DNA from: Streptomyces aquilus
GTDB lineage: Bacteria > Actinomycetota > Actinomycetes > Streptomycetales > Streptomycetaceae
Assembly (NCBI RefSeq): GCF_003955715.1
Contig: NZ_CP034463.1
Span: forward strand, 8,618,001-8,682,000
Reading direction: 5' to 3'
DNA: 64,000 nucleotides
Shown: positions 7,644 through 16,237 of the stretch, piece after piece
How positions within the stretch are numbered: position 1 is the stretch's first letter
Layout: every line of letters starts with the position of its first letter
The notes under the pieces: model-generated
The model's database searches: none
The model's input: only the letters and a program-made list of their open reading frames with translations
What the model was told of the DNA's origin: nothing
Translations under genes and position numbers: made by a program

Positions 7644-8585
7644 TCAGTGGCACAGTCGCGCCTCGTGCTCCGCGTGCCCGCCGGGCTCCAGCTGGAAGGT
7701 GCAGTGCTCCACGTCGAAGTGGTCGCCGAGACAGCCCTGGAGCTCGTGGAGCATCTTCTCGTGGCCGATCGCGTTCAGGACGTCGGAGCGCACCACCACG
7801 TGCGCGGAGAGCACCGGCATCCCGGAGGTGATGGTCCAGGCGTGCAGGTCGTGGACGTCCTCGACGCCGTCCAGGGCCAGGACGTGCGCCCGCACCTCGT
7901 CCATGTCGACGTTCTCGGGGGCCGCCTCCAGGAGCACGTCGAGGGTCTCGCGCAGCAGCCTCCAGGTGCGGGGGACGATCATCAGGCCGATGACGAGCGA
8001 GGCGATCGGGTCGGCGGCCTGCCAGCCCGTGGTCAGGATCACCACCGCCGAGATGATCACCGCGAGCGAGCCGAGTGCGTCCGCCGCGACCTCCAGGAAC
8101 GCGCCCCGGACGTTCAGGCTGTCCTTCTGGCCGCGTACCAGCAGGGACAGCGAGATCATGTTCGCGACCAGACCGATCGCGCCGAACACGATGGTCAGCC
8201 CGCCCTCGGTGCCGGCGGGCGTGATGAACCGCTGGATCGCCTCGTACAGGACGTACCCGCCGACGCAGAGCAGCAGCAGACAGTTGGCGAGCGCCGCGAG
8301 GATCTCGGCGCGGGCGTACCCGAAGGTGCGCTTCCCGCTCGGCGGGAGACCCGCGAAGTGGATCGCCATCAGCGCCATGCCGAGGCCCAGTCCGTCCGTC
8401 GCCATGTGCGCCGCGTCCGCGACCAGCGCGAGCGAGTCCGCCATGATGCCGCCGACGATCTCGACCACCATGACGGTGAGCGTGATCGACAGGGCCACCC
8501 GCAGCCTGCCGCGGTACGCCGCGGTCGCCGTACCGCCGGCCGGCGCATGCGAGTGCGCGTGCCCGTGATCGTGCCCTGCCCCCAT
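7644..8585 (-). CDS. Cation diffusion facilitator (CDF) family metal exporter
   Basis: A 313-aa membrane protein starting MGAGHDHGHAHSHAPAGG; the His-rich N-terminus is a likely metal-binding tail. Six transmembrane segments follow (about residues 25-215) and then a cytoplasmic ferredoxin-like domain (about 220-300). The TM2 metal site is ADSLALVADAAHMATD. The TM5 site reads LEVAADALGS, with Glu where zinc CDFs usually have His, so the cation may not be zinc only. The start is fixed by GGAGG nine bases upstream of ATG 8583-8585. It probably exports Zn or a related divalent cation by proton exchange. Confidence 0.9.
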   Translation of the reverse strand: MGAGHDHGHAHSHAPAGGTATAAYRGRLRVALSITLTVMVVEIVGGIMADSLALVADAAHMATDGLGLGMALMAIHFAGLPPSGKRTFGYARAEILAALANCLLLLCVGGYVLYEAIQRFITPAGTEGGLTIVFGAIGLVANMISLSLLVRGQKDSLNVRGAFLEVAADALGSLAVIISAVVILTTGWQAADPIASLVIGLMIVPRTWRLLRETLDVLLEAAPENVDMDEVRAHVLALDGVEDVHDLHAWTITSGMPVLSAHVVVRSDVLNAIGHEKMLHELQGCLGDHFDVEHCTFQLEPGGHAEHEARLCH

Positions 8586-8675
8586 GGAAGCCGCCTCCTG
8601 TGATCGCCGCCTGGCTTCACAGTGAACTACGGGTGGGGGGTATCGGGCAACGCGGCACTGAACACCGTTGTCATG

Positions 8676-8712
8676 TGCCCTGACCTGCGTAAACGAAGCG
8701 CAGGTCAGGGCA
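8676..8712 (-). terminator. Rho-independent-like hairpin after galE
   Basis: A perfect 14-bp inverted repeat: TGCCCTGACCTGCG (8676-8689), a 9-nt loop, and its complement (8699-8712). It starts 8 bp beyond the galE stop. There is no long T tract, as is usual for Streptomyces hairpin terminators. It would insulate galE from the CDF gene downstream on the same strand. Confidence 0.8.
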
Positions 8713-8719
8713 GCCTCAG

Positions 8720-9685
8720 TTACTTGCCGTGATGCAGCTGCCAGCCGGCCCACGCCGACTCGATCATCTCCCGCACCCCGCGCCGGGCCCTCCAGCCGAG
8801 CTCCCGGGCGGCCAGCTCGGCCGAGGCGACCGAGACCGGCGCGTCACCGGGGCGCCGGGGCTCGACGACGGCTTCCCGCCGGTCGCCGGTGACCTCGCCG
8901 ATGACCGTGACCAGCTCCCGAACGGAGACACCCGCGCCGCGCCCGATGTTGACGGTCAGGTCGCCGTCGCGGTCCCCGACCCGTCGCGCGGCCGCGAGAT
9001 GTGCCTCGGCCAGGTCGGCGACATGGATGTAGTCGCGGACGCAGGTGCCGTCCGGCGTCGGATAGTCGTCGCCGAAGATCCGCGGGGCGTCGTCCCGGGT
9101 GAGCCGGTCGAAGACCATCGGCACGATGTTGAAGACACCCGTGTCGGCCAGCTCGGGCGCCGCGGCCCCCGCCACGTTGAAGTAGCGCAGACATACGGTG
9201 GAGATCCCGTGCGCCTGCCCGGCGGCCCGCACCAGCCACTCGCCGGTGAGCTTCGTCTCGCCGTACGGGTTCACGGGGGCGCACGGCGTGTCCTCCGTGA
9301 TGAGCCCCGCGTCCGGATTGCCGTACACGGCCGCCGACGAGGAGAACACGAACCGGCCGACACCGGCCTCGGCGACCGCCTCCAGGAGCGTCGCCAGACC
9401 GCCGACGTTCTCCTGGTAGTAGCGCGTCGGCTGCGCCACCGACTCGGCGACCTGCTTGCGCGCGGCCAGGTGCACCACCCCGGTCACGTCGTGCTCCGCG
9501 AGGACCCGCTTCAGCAGCCCGGCGTCGAGCGACGACCCCCGCACCAGCGGTACGTCCGCCGGGAGCCGCGCGGGAACCCCGGCCGAGAGGTCGTCCAGCG
9601 CGAGGACGCGCTCACCGGCCTCCGTCATGGCCCGCGCCACATGGGCCCCTATGTATCCCGCTCCGCCTGTGATCAGCCATGTCAT
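8720..9685 (-). CDS. galE: UDP-glucose 4-epimerase
   Basis: A 321-aa short-chain dehydrogenase/epimerase starting MTWLITGGAGYIGAHVARAM, with the NAD-binding TGGAGYIG motif. The catalytic Ser region is SSSAAVYG (about residue 114) and the Tyr-Lys pair is in NPYGETK (about 140). The family contains many UDP-sugar epimerases, but the overall sequence, including FNVAGA and GDDYPTPDGTCVRDYIHV, is typical GalE. It converts UDP-glucose and UDP-galactose in the cytosol. It is divergent from the phospho-polyol operon 278 bp away and could feed its glycosyltransferase; that link is inference. Confidence 0.93.
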   Translation of the reverse strand: MTWLITGGAGYIGAHVARAMTEAGERVLALDDLSAGVPARLPADVPLVRGSSLDAGLLKRVLAEHDVTGVVHLAARKQVAESVAQPTRYYQENVGGLATLLEAVAEAGVGRFVFSSSAAVYGNPDAGLITEDTPCAPVNPYGETKLTGEWLVRAAGQAHGISTVCLRYFNVAGAAAPELADTGVFNIVPMVFDRLTRDDAPRIFGDDYPTPDGTCVRDYIHVADLAEAHLAAARRVGDRDGDLTVNIGRGAGVSVRELVTVIGEVTGDRREAVVEPRRPGDAPVSVASAELAARELGWRARRGVREMIESAWAGWQLHHGK

Positions 9686-9963
9686 GGTCGCCCACCCTAT
9701 GCCGAGGCCGGGACGGCCGACGCTATGTCCCAGATGCCCGATCCTGCGGGACGCGGTTTGTGGGCGGGGCCCGTGATCGCCCATGATGATCGCGGCAAAG
9801 GCCGGGGGAGCCGCCGTCGATCGGCCCGTGAACGGGCGGTGAACGCGGGCTTCCCGGCATCCGATAGCCTCTGCCGACATGCCGCCCGGCCGTCACCGGC
9901 AAGGGGCGCCCCCACCGTGTACTCGCCGGCGTGCAGACGTCGGCACCCAGGGAGTGAGTTCGG

Positions 9964-11757
9964 TTGTCGACCGCCATCCTCACCGGTCAGCCGGTCCCCG
10001 GATCGTCGATCGAGGGCGATCTGCGGTCCCTCGGCTTCGACGTCCGGACCGCCACCGACGCCGCCGAGACCGAGACGCTCCTCGCCCAGGTGCCCGCTGA
10101 CCAACGCGTCGCCGTCGTCGACGCCGGCTTCGTCGGCCACCTGCACGCCCTGCGCCTGGGCCTGACCGACCCGCGCTTCCCGCTCGCCGCGATCCCCGGC
10201 GCCGTCACCGCCCAGCCGGCCGGCCGCCAGGCCCTGACCCGCGCGATGGCCCGGGAGAACAGCGCCGGCGGCGGTACGGCGGTCGCCGTCGACCACCTCG
10301 CCGACCGCGTCGTCGCCGCGCTGGACGCGGACGACGCCGGCGTCCACCACCCCGAGCTCGGCAGCCTGGTCGCCGTCGTCCCGGCCGACCCGCAGGCCCG
10401 CAACGAGGCACGGCAGGCCGTCGCCGCCGTCGACGACGAAGCCGTACGCCTGAAGTCGGCCGTGAAGTCCCGCGACGGCTTCTTCACCACGTACTGCATC
10501 AGCCCGTACTCCCGCTACATCGCCCGCTGGTGCGCCCGCCGGGGCCTGACCCCGAACCAGGTCACCACCGCCTCCCTGATCACCGCCCTCATCGCGGCGG
10601 CCTGCGCGGCCACCGGCACCCGCGGCGGCTTCGTCGCGGCGGGCGTCCTGCTGATCGCCTCCTTCGTCCTCGACTGCACCGACGGCCAGCTCGCCCGCTA
10701 CTCCCTCCAGTACTCCACGCTCGGCGCCTGGCTGGACGCCACCTTCGACCGGGCCAAGGAGTACGCCTACTACGCGGGCCTCGCGCTGGGAGCGGCCCGC
10801 GGCGGCGACGACGTATGGGCGCTCGCGCTCGGCGCGATGGTCCTCCAGACCTGCCGGCACGTCGTCGACTTCTCCTTCAACGAGGCCAACCACGACGCCA
10901 CCGCCAACACCAGCCCCACCGCCGCCCTCTCCGACAAGCTCGACAGCGTCGGCTGGACGGTGTGGATACGGCGCATGATCGTGCTGCCGATCGGCGAGCG
11001 CTGGGCGATAATCGCGGTCCTCACGGCGCTGACCACCCCCCGCATCACCTTCTACGCGCTCCTCATCGGCTGCGCGTTCGCGGCGACCTACACCACGGCG
11101 GGCCGGGTGCTGCGCTCGCTGACCCGCAAGGCCCAGCGCACGGACCGGGCGGCGAAGGCGCTGGCGGACCTGGCGGACAGCGGGCCGCTGGCCGAACTGC
11201 TCACCCGGGGCCTGCCCGACAAGGTCCACGGTCTGGCGCCGCTGAACGCGGCCTTCGGCGGGGCGCTCCTGGCGGTCACGGCCGCCGTGTTCGGGCCCAG
11301 CTGGCAGGTCGTCGCGGCGGCCGGCCTCTACGTCGTGCTGGCCGGCGAGTCCGTCAACCACCCCCTCAAGGGCGCCCTCGACTGGCTCATCCCGCCTTTC
11401 TTCCGCGCCGCCGAATACGGCACCGTCCTCATCCTCGCGGCCAAAGCGGACGTGAACGGAGCCCTTCCTGCGGCTTTCGGGCTGGTGGCGGCGGTCGCCT
11501 ACCATCACTACGACACGGTGTACCGCATCCGCGGCAACGCCGGCGCGTCCCCGGCCTGGCTGGTGCGCGCCATCGGGGGGCACGAAGGACGGACGCTGCT
11601 CGTCACCGTCCTCGCCGCGCTGCTCACCGCCTCGCAGTTCACGGTCGCGCTCACGGCTCTCGCCGTGGCCGTGGCCCTGGTGGTGCTCTTCGAGAGCATC
11701 CGCTTCTGGGTGTCCTCCGGGGCGCCCGCCGTACACGATGAAGGAGAACCCGCATGA
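9964..11757 (+). CDS. CDP-alcohol phosphatidyltransferase with DUF5941-like C-terminus
   Basis: A 597-aa protein with TTG start 9964-9966 after AGGGAG. Residues 1-160 are a soluble Ala/Asp-rich domain I do not recognise firmly. Residues 170-400 are a CDP-alcohol phosphotransferase membrane domain with an intact signature: D237-C-T-D240-G with the AR pair, then GAWLD and FD supplying the third and fourth Asp. Residues 400-597 are a further membrane region resembling DUF5941 (FFRAAEYGT, AYHHYDTVYRIRG). Such enzymes transfer a phospho-alcohol from a CDP-activated donor to an acceptor alcohol at the membrane. It is the first gene of a seven-gene operon (ATGA overlap with the next). The acceptor and donor are unknown. 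Confidence 0.85.
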   Translation: MSTAILTGQPVPGSSIEGDLRSLGFDVRTATDAAETETLLAQVPADQRVAVVDAGFVGHLHALRLGLTDPRFPLAAIPGAVTAQPAGRQALTRAMARENSAGGGTAVAVDHLADRVVAALDADDAGVHHPELGSLVAVVPADPQARNEARQAVAAVDDEAVRLKSAVKSRDGFFTTYCISPYSRYIARWCARRGLTPNQVTTASLITALIAAACAATGTRGGFVAAGVLLIASFVLDCTDGQLARYSLQYSTLGAWLDATFDRAKEYAYYAGLALGAARGGDDVWALALGAMVLQTCRHVVDFSFNEANHDATANTSPTAALSDKLDSVGWTVWIRRMIVLPIGERWAIIAVLTALTTPRITFYALLIGCAFAATYTTAGRVLRSLTRKAQRTDRAAKALADLADSGPLAELLTRGLPDKVHGLAPLNAAFGGALLAVTAAVFGPSWQVVAAAGLYVVLAGESVNHPLKGALDWLIPPFFRAAEYGTVLILAAKADVNGALPAAFGLVAAVAYHHYDTVYRIRGNAGASPAWLVRAIGGHEGRTLLVTVLAALLTASQFTVALTALAVAVALVVLFESIRFWVSSGAPAVHDEGEPA

Positions 11758-12506
11758 TCGGCCTCGTGCTGGCGGCCGGCGCCGGACGGCGTCTGCGCCC
11801 CTACACCGACAGCCTTCCCAAGGCTCTGGTGCCGGTGGGCCCCGCGGGCATAGAGGGCGAGCCCACGGTTCTGGACCTGACGCTCGGCAACTTCGCCGAG
11901 ATCGGGCTGACCGAGGTCGCGATCATCGTCGGCTACCGCAAGGAAGCCGTGTACGCGCGCAAGGAGGCGCTGGAGGCGAAGTACGGCCTCAAGCTCGCCC
12001 TCATCGACAACGACAAGGCCGAGGAGTGGAACAACGCCTACTCCCTGTGGTGCGGCCGTGACGCCCTCAAGGACGGCGTGATCCTCGCCAACGGCGACAC
12101 CGTGCACCCGGTCTCCGTCGAGAAGACGCTGCTCGCCGCCCGTGGCGAGGGCAAGCGGATCATCCTCGCCCTCGACGCCGTGAAGTCGCTCGCGGACGAG
12201 GAGATGAAGGTCGTCGTCGACCCCGCCAAGGGCGTCACGAAGATCACCAAGCTGATGGACCCCGCCGAGGCCACCGGCGAGTACATCGGTGTCACGCTCA
12301 TCGAGGGCGACGCCGCCCCCGAGCTGGCCGACGCGCTGAAGACGGTCTGGGAGACCGACCCGCAGCAGTTCTACGAGCACGGGTACCAGGAACTGGTGAA
12401 CCGTGGCTTCAGGATCGACGTCGCGCCGATCGGTGACGTGCAGTGGGTGGAGATCGACAACCACGACGATCTCGCCCGCGGACGGGAGATCGCGTGCCTC
12501 TACTGA
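11754..12506 (+). CDS. Sugar/polyol-phosphate nucleotidyltransferase
   Basis: A 250-aa enzyme starting MIGLVLAAGAGRRLRPYTDS, carrying the nucleotidyltransferase signature LAAGAGRRLRPYTDSLPKAL. The metal-binding Asp region is ANGDTVHPV (about residue 119). Start ATG 11754 overlaps the preceding stop (ATGA). Placed between two CDP-alcohol phosphotransferases and a polyol-phosphate dehydrogenase-like gene, it most plausibly makes a CDP-activated polyol or inositol phosphate, as CTP:phospho-alcohol cytidylyltransferases do. Nucleotide and substrate specificity cannot be read from the sequence. Confidence 0.85.
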   Translation: MIGLVLAAGAGRRLRPYTDSLPKALVPVGPAGIEGEPTVLDLTLGNFAEIGLTEVAIIVGYRKEAVYARKEALEAKYGLKLALIDNDKAEEWNNAYSLWCGRDALKDGVILANGDTVHPVSVEKTLLAARGEGKRIILALDAVKSLADEEMKVVVDPAKGVTKITKLMDPAEATGEYIGVTLIEGDAAPELADALKTVWETDPQQFYEHGYQELVNRGFRIDVAPIGDVQWVEIDNHDDLARGREIACLY

Positions 12507-13555
12507 CCCGGCTCATCCCCGCGCCGGTCGTCGTCGACATCCGCCCGGGTGCCCTCGACGACCTGGTCGGCGTCCTCGCCGACGAGCGCATCTCGCACTC
12601 CGGCAGGCTCGCCGTCGCCGTCAGCGGCGGCTCCGGCGCCCGGCTGCGCCAGCGGCTCGAACCCTCGCTCCCCGGCGCCACCTGGTACGAGGTCGGCGGC
12701 GGCACCCTCGACGACGCGGTCCGGCTGGCGAGCGACATAAAGGCCGGCCACTACGACGCGGTCGTGGGCCTCGGCGGCGGCAAGATCATCGACTGCGCCA
12801 AGTTCGCCGCGGCGCGCGTCGGCCTGCCGCTGGTCGCCGTCCCGACGAACCTCGCCCACGACGGCCTGTGCTCCCCGGTCGCGACCCTCGACAACGACGC
12901 GGGCCGCGGCTCCTACGGCGTACCGAACCCGATCGCGGTCGTCATCGACCTCGACGTCATCCACGAGGCCCCGGCCCGCTTCGTGCGCGCGGGCATCGGC
13001 GACGCCATCTCCAACATCTCCGCGATCGCGGACTGGGAGCTGGCCAACCGGGTCAAGGGCGAGAAGATCGACGGCCTGGCCGCCGCGATCGCCCGCCAGG
13101 CCGGTGAAGCGGTCCTCAGGCACCCCGGCGGCATAGGGGACACGGACTTCCTCCAGGTGCTCGCCGAGGCGCTCGTGCTCAGCGGTATCGCGATGTCGGT
13201 CTCGGGCGACTCCCGCCCGTCCTCCGGTGCCTGCCACGAGATCAACCACGCCTTCGACCTGCTGTTCCCCAAGCGCGCCGCCGCGCACGGCGAGCAGTGC
13301 GGCCTCGGCGCGGCCTTCGCGATGTTCCTGCGCGGCGCCCACGAGGAGTCCGCGTACATGGCGGAGGTGCTGCGCCGGCACGGCCTGCCGGTGCTCCCGG
13401 AGGAGATCGGCTTCAGCGTGGACGAGTTCGTCCGCGCCGTCGAGTTCGCCCCCGAGACCCGGCCCGGCCGGTACACGATCCTCGAACACCTCGACCTCAA
13501 GACCGACCAGATCAAGGATCTCTACGTCGACTATGTCAAGACCATCGGTAGCTGA
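12494..13555 (+). CDS. sn-Glycerol-1-phosphate dehydrogenase-like (EgsA/AraM) iron-type alcohol dehydrogenase
   Basis: A 353-aa protein from GTG 12494-12496, overlapping the previous gene by 13 bp. The NAD(P)-binding glycine motif is VVGLGGGKIIDCAKF (about residues 92-106). Likely metal ligands are D123 (LAHDGLCSP), H248 (GACHEINH) and H265 (AAHGEQCG), the Asp-His-His set of the EgsA branch of iron-containing alcohol dehydrogenases. Known EgsA/AraM enzymes reduce dihydroxyacetone phosphate to sn-glycerol-1-phosphate. Here it would supply a polyol phosphate for activation by the adjacent nucleotidyltransferase. Related enzymes reduce other ketose phosphates, so the product is uncertain. Confidence 0.82.
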   Translation: MPLLTRLIPAPVVVDIRPGALDDLVGVLADERISHSGRLAVAVSGGSGARLRQRLEPSLPGATWYEVGGGTLDDAVRLASDIKAGHYDAVVGLGGGKIIDCAKFAAARVGLPLVAVPTNLAHDGLCSPVATLDNDAGRGSYGVPNPIAVVIDLDVIHEAPARFVRAGIGDAISNISAIADWELANRVKGEKIDGLAAAIARQAGEAVLRHPGGIGDTDFLQVLAEALVLSGIAMSVSGDSRPSSGACHEINHAFDLLFPKRAAAHGEQCGLGAAFAMFLRGAHEESAYMAEVLRRHGLPVLPEEIGFSVDEFVRAVEFAPETRPGRYTILEHLDLKTDQIKDLYVDYVKTIGS

Positions 13556-14312
13556 ACTCCGTCCGGTCGTGCACCCCGCAGGGGTGAAGGACCGGCGCAG
13601 CGGTGAGCACTGGATGGGGCGCCTCTACATGCGCGAGGTGTCCCTGCGGGTGGACCGCTACCTGGTGAACACCAGGGTCACGCCCAACCAGCTCACGTAC
13701 CTGATGACCGTCTTCGGCGTCCTCGCGGCCCCGGCACTGATCGTGCCGGGGATCCCGGGGGCCGTGCTCGGTGTGGTCTGCGTGCAGATGTATCTGCTGC
13801 TGGACTGCGTCGACGGCGAGATCGCCCGCTGGAAGAAGCAGTACTCGCTCAACGGCGTCTACCTCGACCGGGTCGGCGCCTATCTGACCGACGCCGCCGT
13901 CCTCGTCGGCTTCGGGCTGCGCTCGGCCGACCTGTTCGGCAGCGGCCGTATCGACTGGCTGTGGGCGTTCCTCGGCACGCTCGCCGCGCTCGGCGCCATC
14001 CTGATCAAGGCGGAGACCGACCTCGTCGGCGTCGCCCGGCACCAGGCCGGCAAGCCGCCCGTGCAGGAGTCGGCGGCCGAGATGCGCTCCTCCGGCATGG
14101 CGCTGGCCCGCAAGGCCGCGTCCCTGCTGAAGTTCCACCGCCTCATCCTCGGCATCGAGGCGTCCCTGCTGATCCTGGTCCTGGCCGTCGCGGACCACCT
14201 GCGCGGCGACCTGTTCTGGTCCCGCCTCGGTGTCGCCGTACTGGCCGGCATCGCGCTGCTCCAGACGCTGCTGCACCTGGTGTCCATCCTCGCGTCGAGC
14301 AGGCTGAAGTGA
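13533..14312 (+). CDS. Second CDP-alcohol phosphatidyltransferase family protein
   Basis: A 259-aa membrane protein starting MSRPSVAELRPVVHPAG at ATG 13533, overlapping the dehydrogenase by 23 bp. The family signature is D91-C-V-D94-G with A98-R99, then G108 and D112. The fourth Asp expected at residue 116 is Ala (GVYLDRVGA), although D120 lies one turn later. Several hydrophobic segments (about 45-85, 130-155, 200-255) make it polytopic. In CDP-alcohol phosphotransferases the fourth Asp is proposed as the catalytic base, so the chemistry or register may differ here. It may act after the first transferase in the same pathway, on a different acceptor. It ends GTGA, coupled to the glycosyltransferase. 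Confidence 0.82.
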   Translation: MSRPSVAELRPVVHPAGVKDRRSGEHWMGRLYMREVSLRVDRYLVNTRVTPNQLTYLMTVFGVLAAPALIVPGIPGAVLGVVCVQMYLLLDCVDGEIARWKKQYSLNGVYLDRVGAYLTDAAVLVGFGLRSADLFGSGRIDWLWAFLGTLAALGAILIKAETDLVGVARHQAGKPPVQESAAEMRSSGMALARKAASLLKFHRLILGIEASLLILVLAVADHLRGDLFWSRLGVAVLAGIALLQTLLHLVSILASSRLK

Positions 14313-15205
14313 GCGCCCCCGCCAGCGCGCCCCTGAAGGTCGGCGCCGTCATCATCACGATGGGCAACCGGCCCGAGGAACTCCGCGCCCTGCTCGACTC
14401 GGTCGCCAAGCAGGACGGTGACCGCGTCGAGGTGGTCGTCGTCGGCAACGGCTCGCCCGTCCCGGACGTCCCCGCGGGCGTCCGCACGATCGAGCTGCCC
14501 GAGAACCTCGGCATCCCCGGCGGCCGCAACGTCGGCATCGAGGCCTTCGGTCCCAGCGGTCGCGATGTCGACATATTGCTCTTCCTCGACGACGACGGCC
14601 TCCTCGCGAACCACGACACCGCCGAGCTGTGCCGCACCGCGTTCGCCGAGGACCCGAAGCTCGGCATCATCAGCTTCCGCATCGCCGACCCGGACACCGG
14701 CGTCACCCAGCGCCGTCACGTCCCGCGGCTGCGCGCGGCGGACCCGATGCGCTCCTCGCGCGTGACCACGTTTCTCGGCGGCGCCAACGCCGTCCGCACC
14801 CAGGTCTTCGCCGAAGTCGGCGGCCTCCCGGACGAATTCTTCTACGCGCACGAGGAAACCGACCTGGCATGGCGGGCCCTCGACGCGGGCTGGATGATCG
14901 ACTACCGGTCCGACATGGTGCTGTACCACCCGACGACCGCGCCCTCGCGGCACGCGGTCTACCACCGCATGGTCGCCCGCAACCGCGTCTGGCTCGCCCG
15001 CCGCAACCTCCCCGCCCTCCTGGTCCCCGTCTACCTCGGGGTCTGGATGCTGCTCACCCTGCTGCGCCGCCCCTCGCGGCCCGCGCTCAAGGCATGGTTC
15101 GGCGGATTCCGGGAAGGCTGGACCACCGCGTGCGGCCCACGCAAGCCCATGAAGTGGCGTACCGTGTGGCGGCTGACCCGACTGGGCCGGCCCCCGGTCA
15201 TCTGA
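14309..15205 (+). CDS. Family 2 glycosyltransferase
   Basis: A 298-aa enzyme from GTG 14309-14311 (GTGA overlap). The GT-A fold is visible: the N-terminal strand VGAVIITMGNRPEELRALLD, the NLGIPGGRNVGIE motif of GT2 rhamnosyl/galactosyl-type transferases, the metal-binding FLDDDG (about residues 91-96), and the acceptor-site EETDLAWR (about 188-195). A hydrophobic segment near residue 240 (LLVPVYLGVWMLLTLL) probably anchors it to the membrane. In this operon it would glycosylate the phospho-polyol intermediate before export. Donor sugar unknown; GalE upstream makes UDP-galactose a candidate. Confidence 0.88.
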   Translation: MSAPASAPLKVGAVIITMGNRPEELRALLDSVAKQDGDRVEVVVVGNGSPVPDVPAGVRTIELPENLGIPGGRNVGIEAFGPSGRDVDILLFLDDDGLLANHDTAELCRTAFAEDPKLGIISFRIADPDTGVTQRRHVPRLRAADPMRSSRVTTFLGGANAVRTQVFAEVGGLPDEFFYAHEETDLAWRALDAGWMIDYRSDMVLYHPTTAPSRHAVYHRMVARNRVWLARRNLPALLVPVYLGVWMLLTLLRRPSRPALKAWFGGFREGWTTACGPRKPMKWRTVWRLTRLGRPPVI

Positions 15206-15301
15206 CAAGCTCGAACCAGAGAGCGGCCGGGCCGACACCCGGCCCTGGCTCATGCCCAAGCCCGCACAGGCTGCGCATCTCGAAGACGAAAGTTTCCACC
15301 A

Positions 15302-16237
15302 GTGAGTGAGACAACGCATGACGGCGGAGTCGCGGTGACCGCGCCTCCGTCGCCCGACGAGGGCCTCACGGCGGCAGAGCTCGCCGCCAAGTACGGGCTG
15401 GCCGTGAGCGGTGCCCGCCCCTCGCTCGCCGAGTACGTCCGTCAGCTCTGGGACCGGCGCCACTTCATCCTCGCGTTCTCGCGGGCGAAGCTGACCGCCC
15501 AGTACAGCCAGGCCAAGCTCGGCCAGCTCTGGCAGGTGGCCACCCCGCTGCTGAACGCACTGGTCTACTTCTTCATCTTCGGCCTGCTGCTGGGCGCCCG
15601 GAAGGGCATCCCGCACGACATCTACGTGCCGTTCCTGGTGACCGGCGTGTTCGTCTTCACCTTCACCCAGAGCTCGGTCCTCGCGGGCGTGCGCGCGATC
15701 TCCGGCAACCTGGGCCTGGTGCGGGCCCTGCACTTCCCGCGGGCGTCCCTGCCGATCTCGTTCGCGCTCCAGCAGCTCCAGCAGCTGCTGTACTCGATGA
15801 TCGTGCTGGTCGTGGTCATGGTGGCGTTCGGCAGCTACCCGGGCCTGTCCTGGCTGCTGGTCGTCCCGGCCCTGGTCCTGCACTTCGTCTTCAACACCGG
15901 CCTCGCGCTGATCTTCGCCCGCATGGGCAGCAAGACCCCCGACCTGGCCCAGCTGATGCCCTTCGTGCTGCGCACCTGGATGTACGCGTCCGGCGTCATG
16001 TTCAGCATCCCGGCCATGCTCGCCGACAAGGACGTGCCGGGCTGGGTCACCGAGGTCCTGCAATGGAACCCCGCCGCGATCTACATGGACCTGATCCGCT
16101 TCGCGCTGATCGACGGCTACGGCTCCGAGTACCTGCCCCCGCACGTGTGGCTCTTCGCCGTCGGCTGGGCCGTGCTCGCCGGCGCGTCCGGGTTCGTCTA
16201 CTTCTGGAAGGCGGAAGAGAGGTACGGCCGTGGCTGA
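15302..16237 (+). CDS. ABC-2 transporter permease (TagG/Wzm type)
   Basis: A 311-aa permease starting at GTG 15302 (MSETTHDGGVAVTAPPSPDE). A soluble N-terminal stretch of about 60 residues is followed by the ABC-2 membrane domain with six hydrophobic segments (for example ALVYFFIFGLLLGARK, YVPFLVTGVFVFTF, LYSMIVLVVVMVAFGSY). This class exports completed lipid-linked polysaccharides or teichoic-acid-type polymers. It overlaps the ATPase gene by 8 bp. A 96-bp gap separates it from the glycosyltransferase, so an internal promoter is possible; only a weak ribosome site is seen. Confidence 0.9.
   Translation: MSETTHDGGVAVTAPPSPDEGLTAAELAAKYGLAVSGARPSLAEYVRQLWDRRHFILAFSRAKLTAQYSQAKLGQLWQVATPLLNALVYFFIFGLLLGARKGIPHDIYVPFLVTGVFVFTFTQSSVLAGVRAISGNLGLVRALHFPRASLPISFALQQLQQLLYSMIVLVVVMVAFGSYPGLSWLLVVPALVLHFVFNTGLALIFARMGSKTPDLAQLMPFVLRTWMYASGVMFSIPAMLADKDVPGWVTEVLQWNPAAIYMDLIRFALIDGYGSEYLPPHVWLFAVGWAVLAGASGFVYFWKAEERYGRG

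Noticed and set aside
9697..11736. 679-aa minus-strand open frame opposite the first CDP-alcohol transferase
   Set aside because: The sequence is rich in Gly, Arg and Glu with no domain pattern; the opposite strand encodes an intact CDP-alcohol signature.
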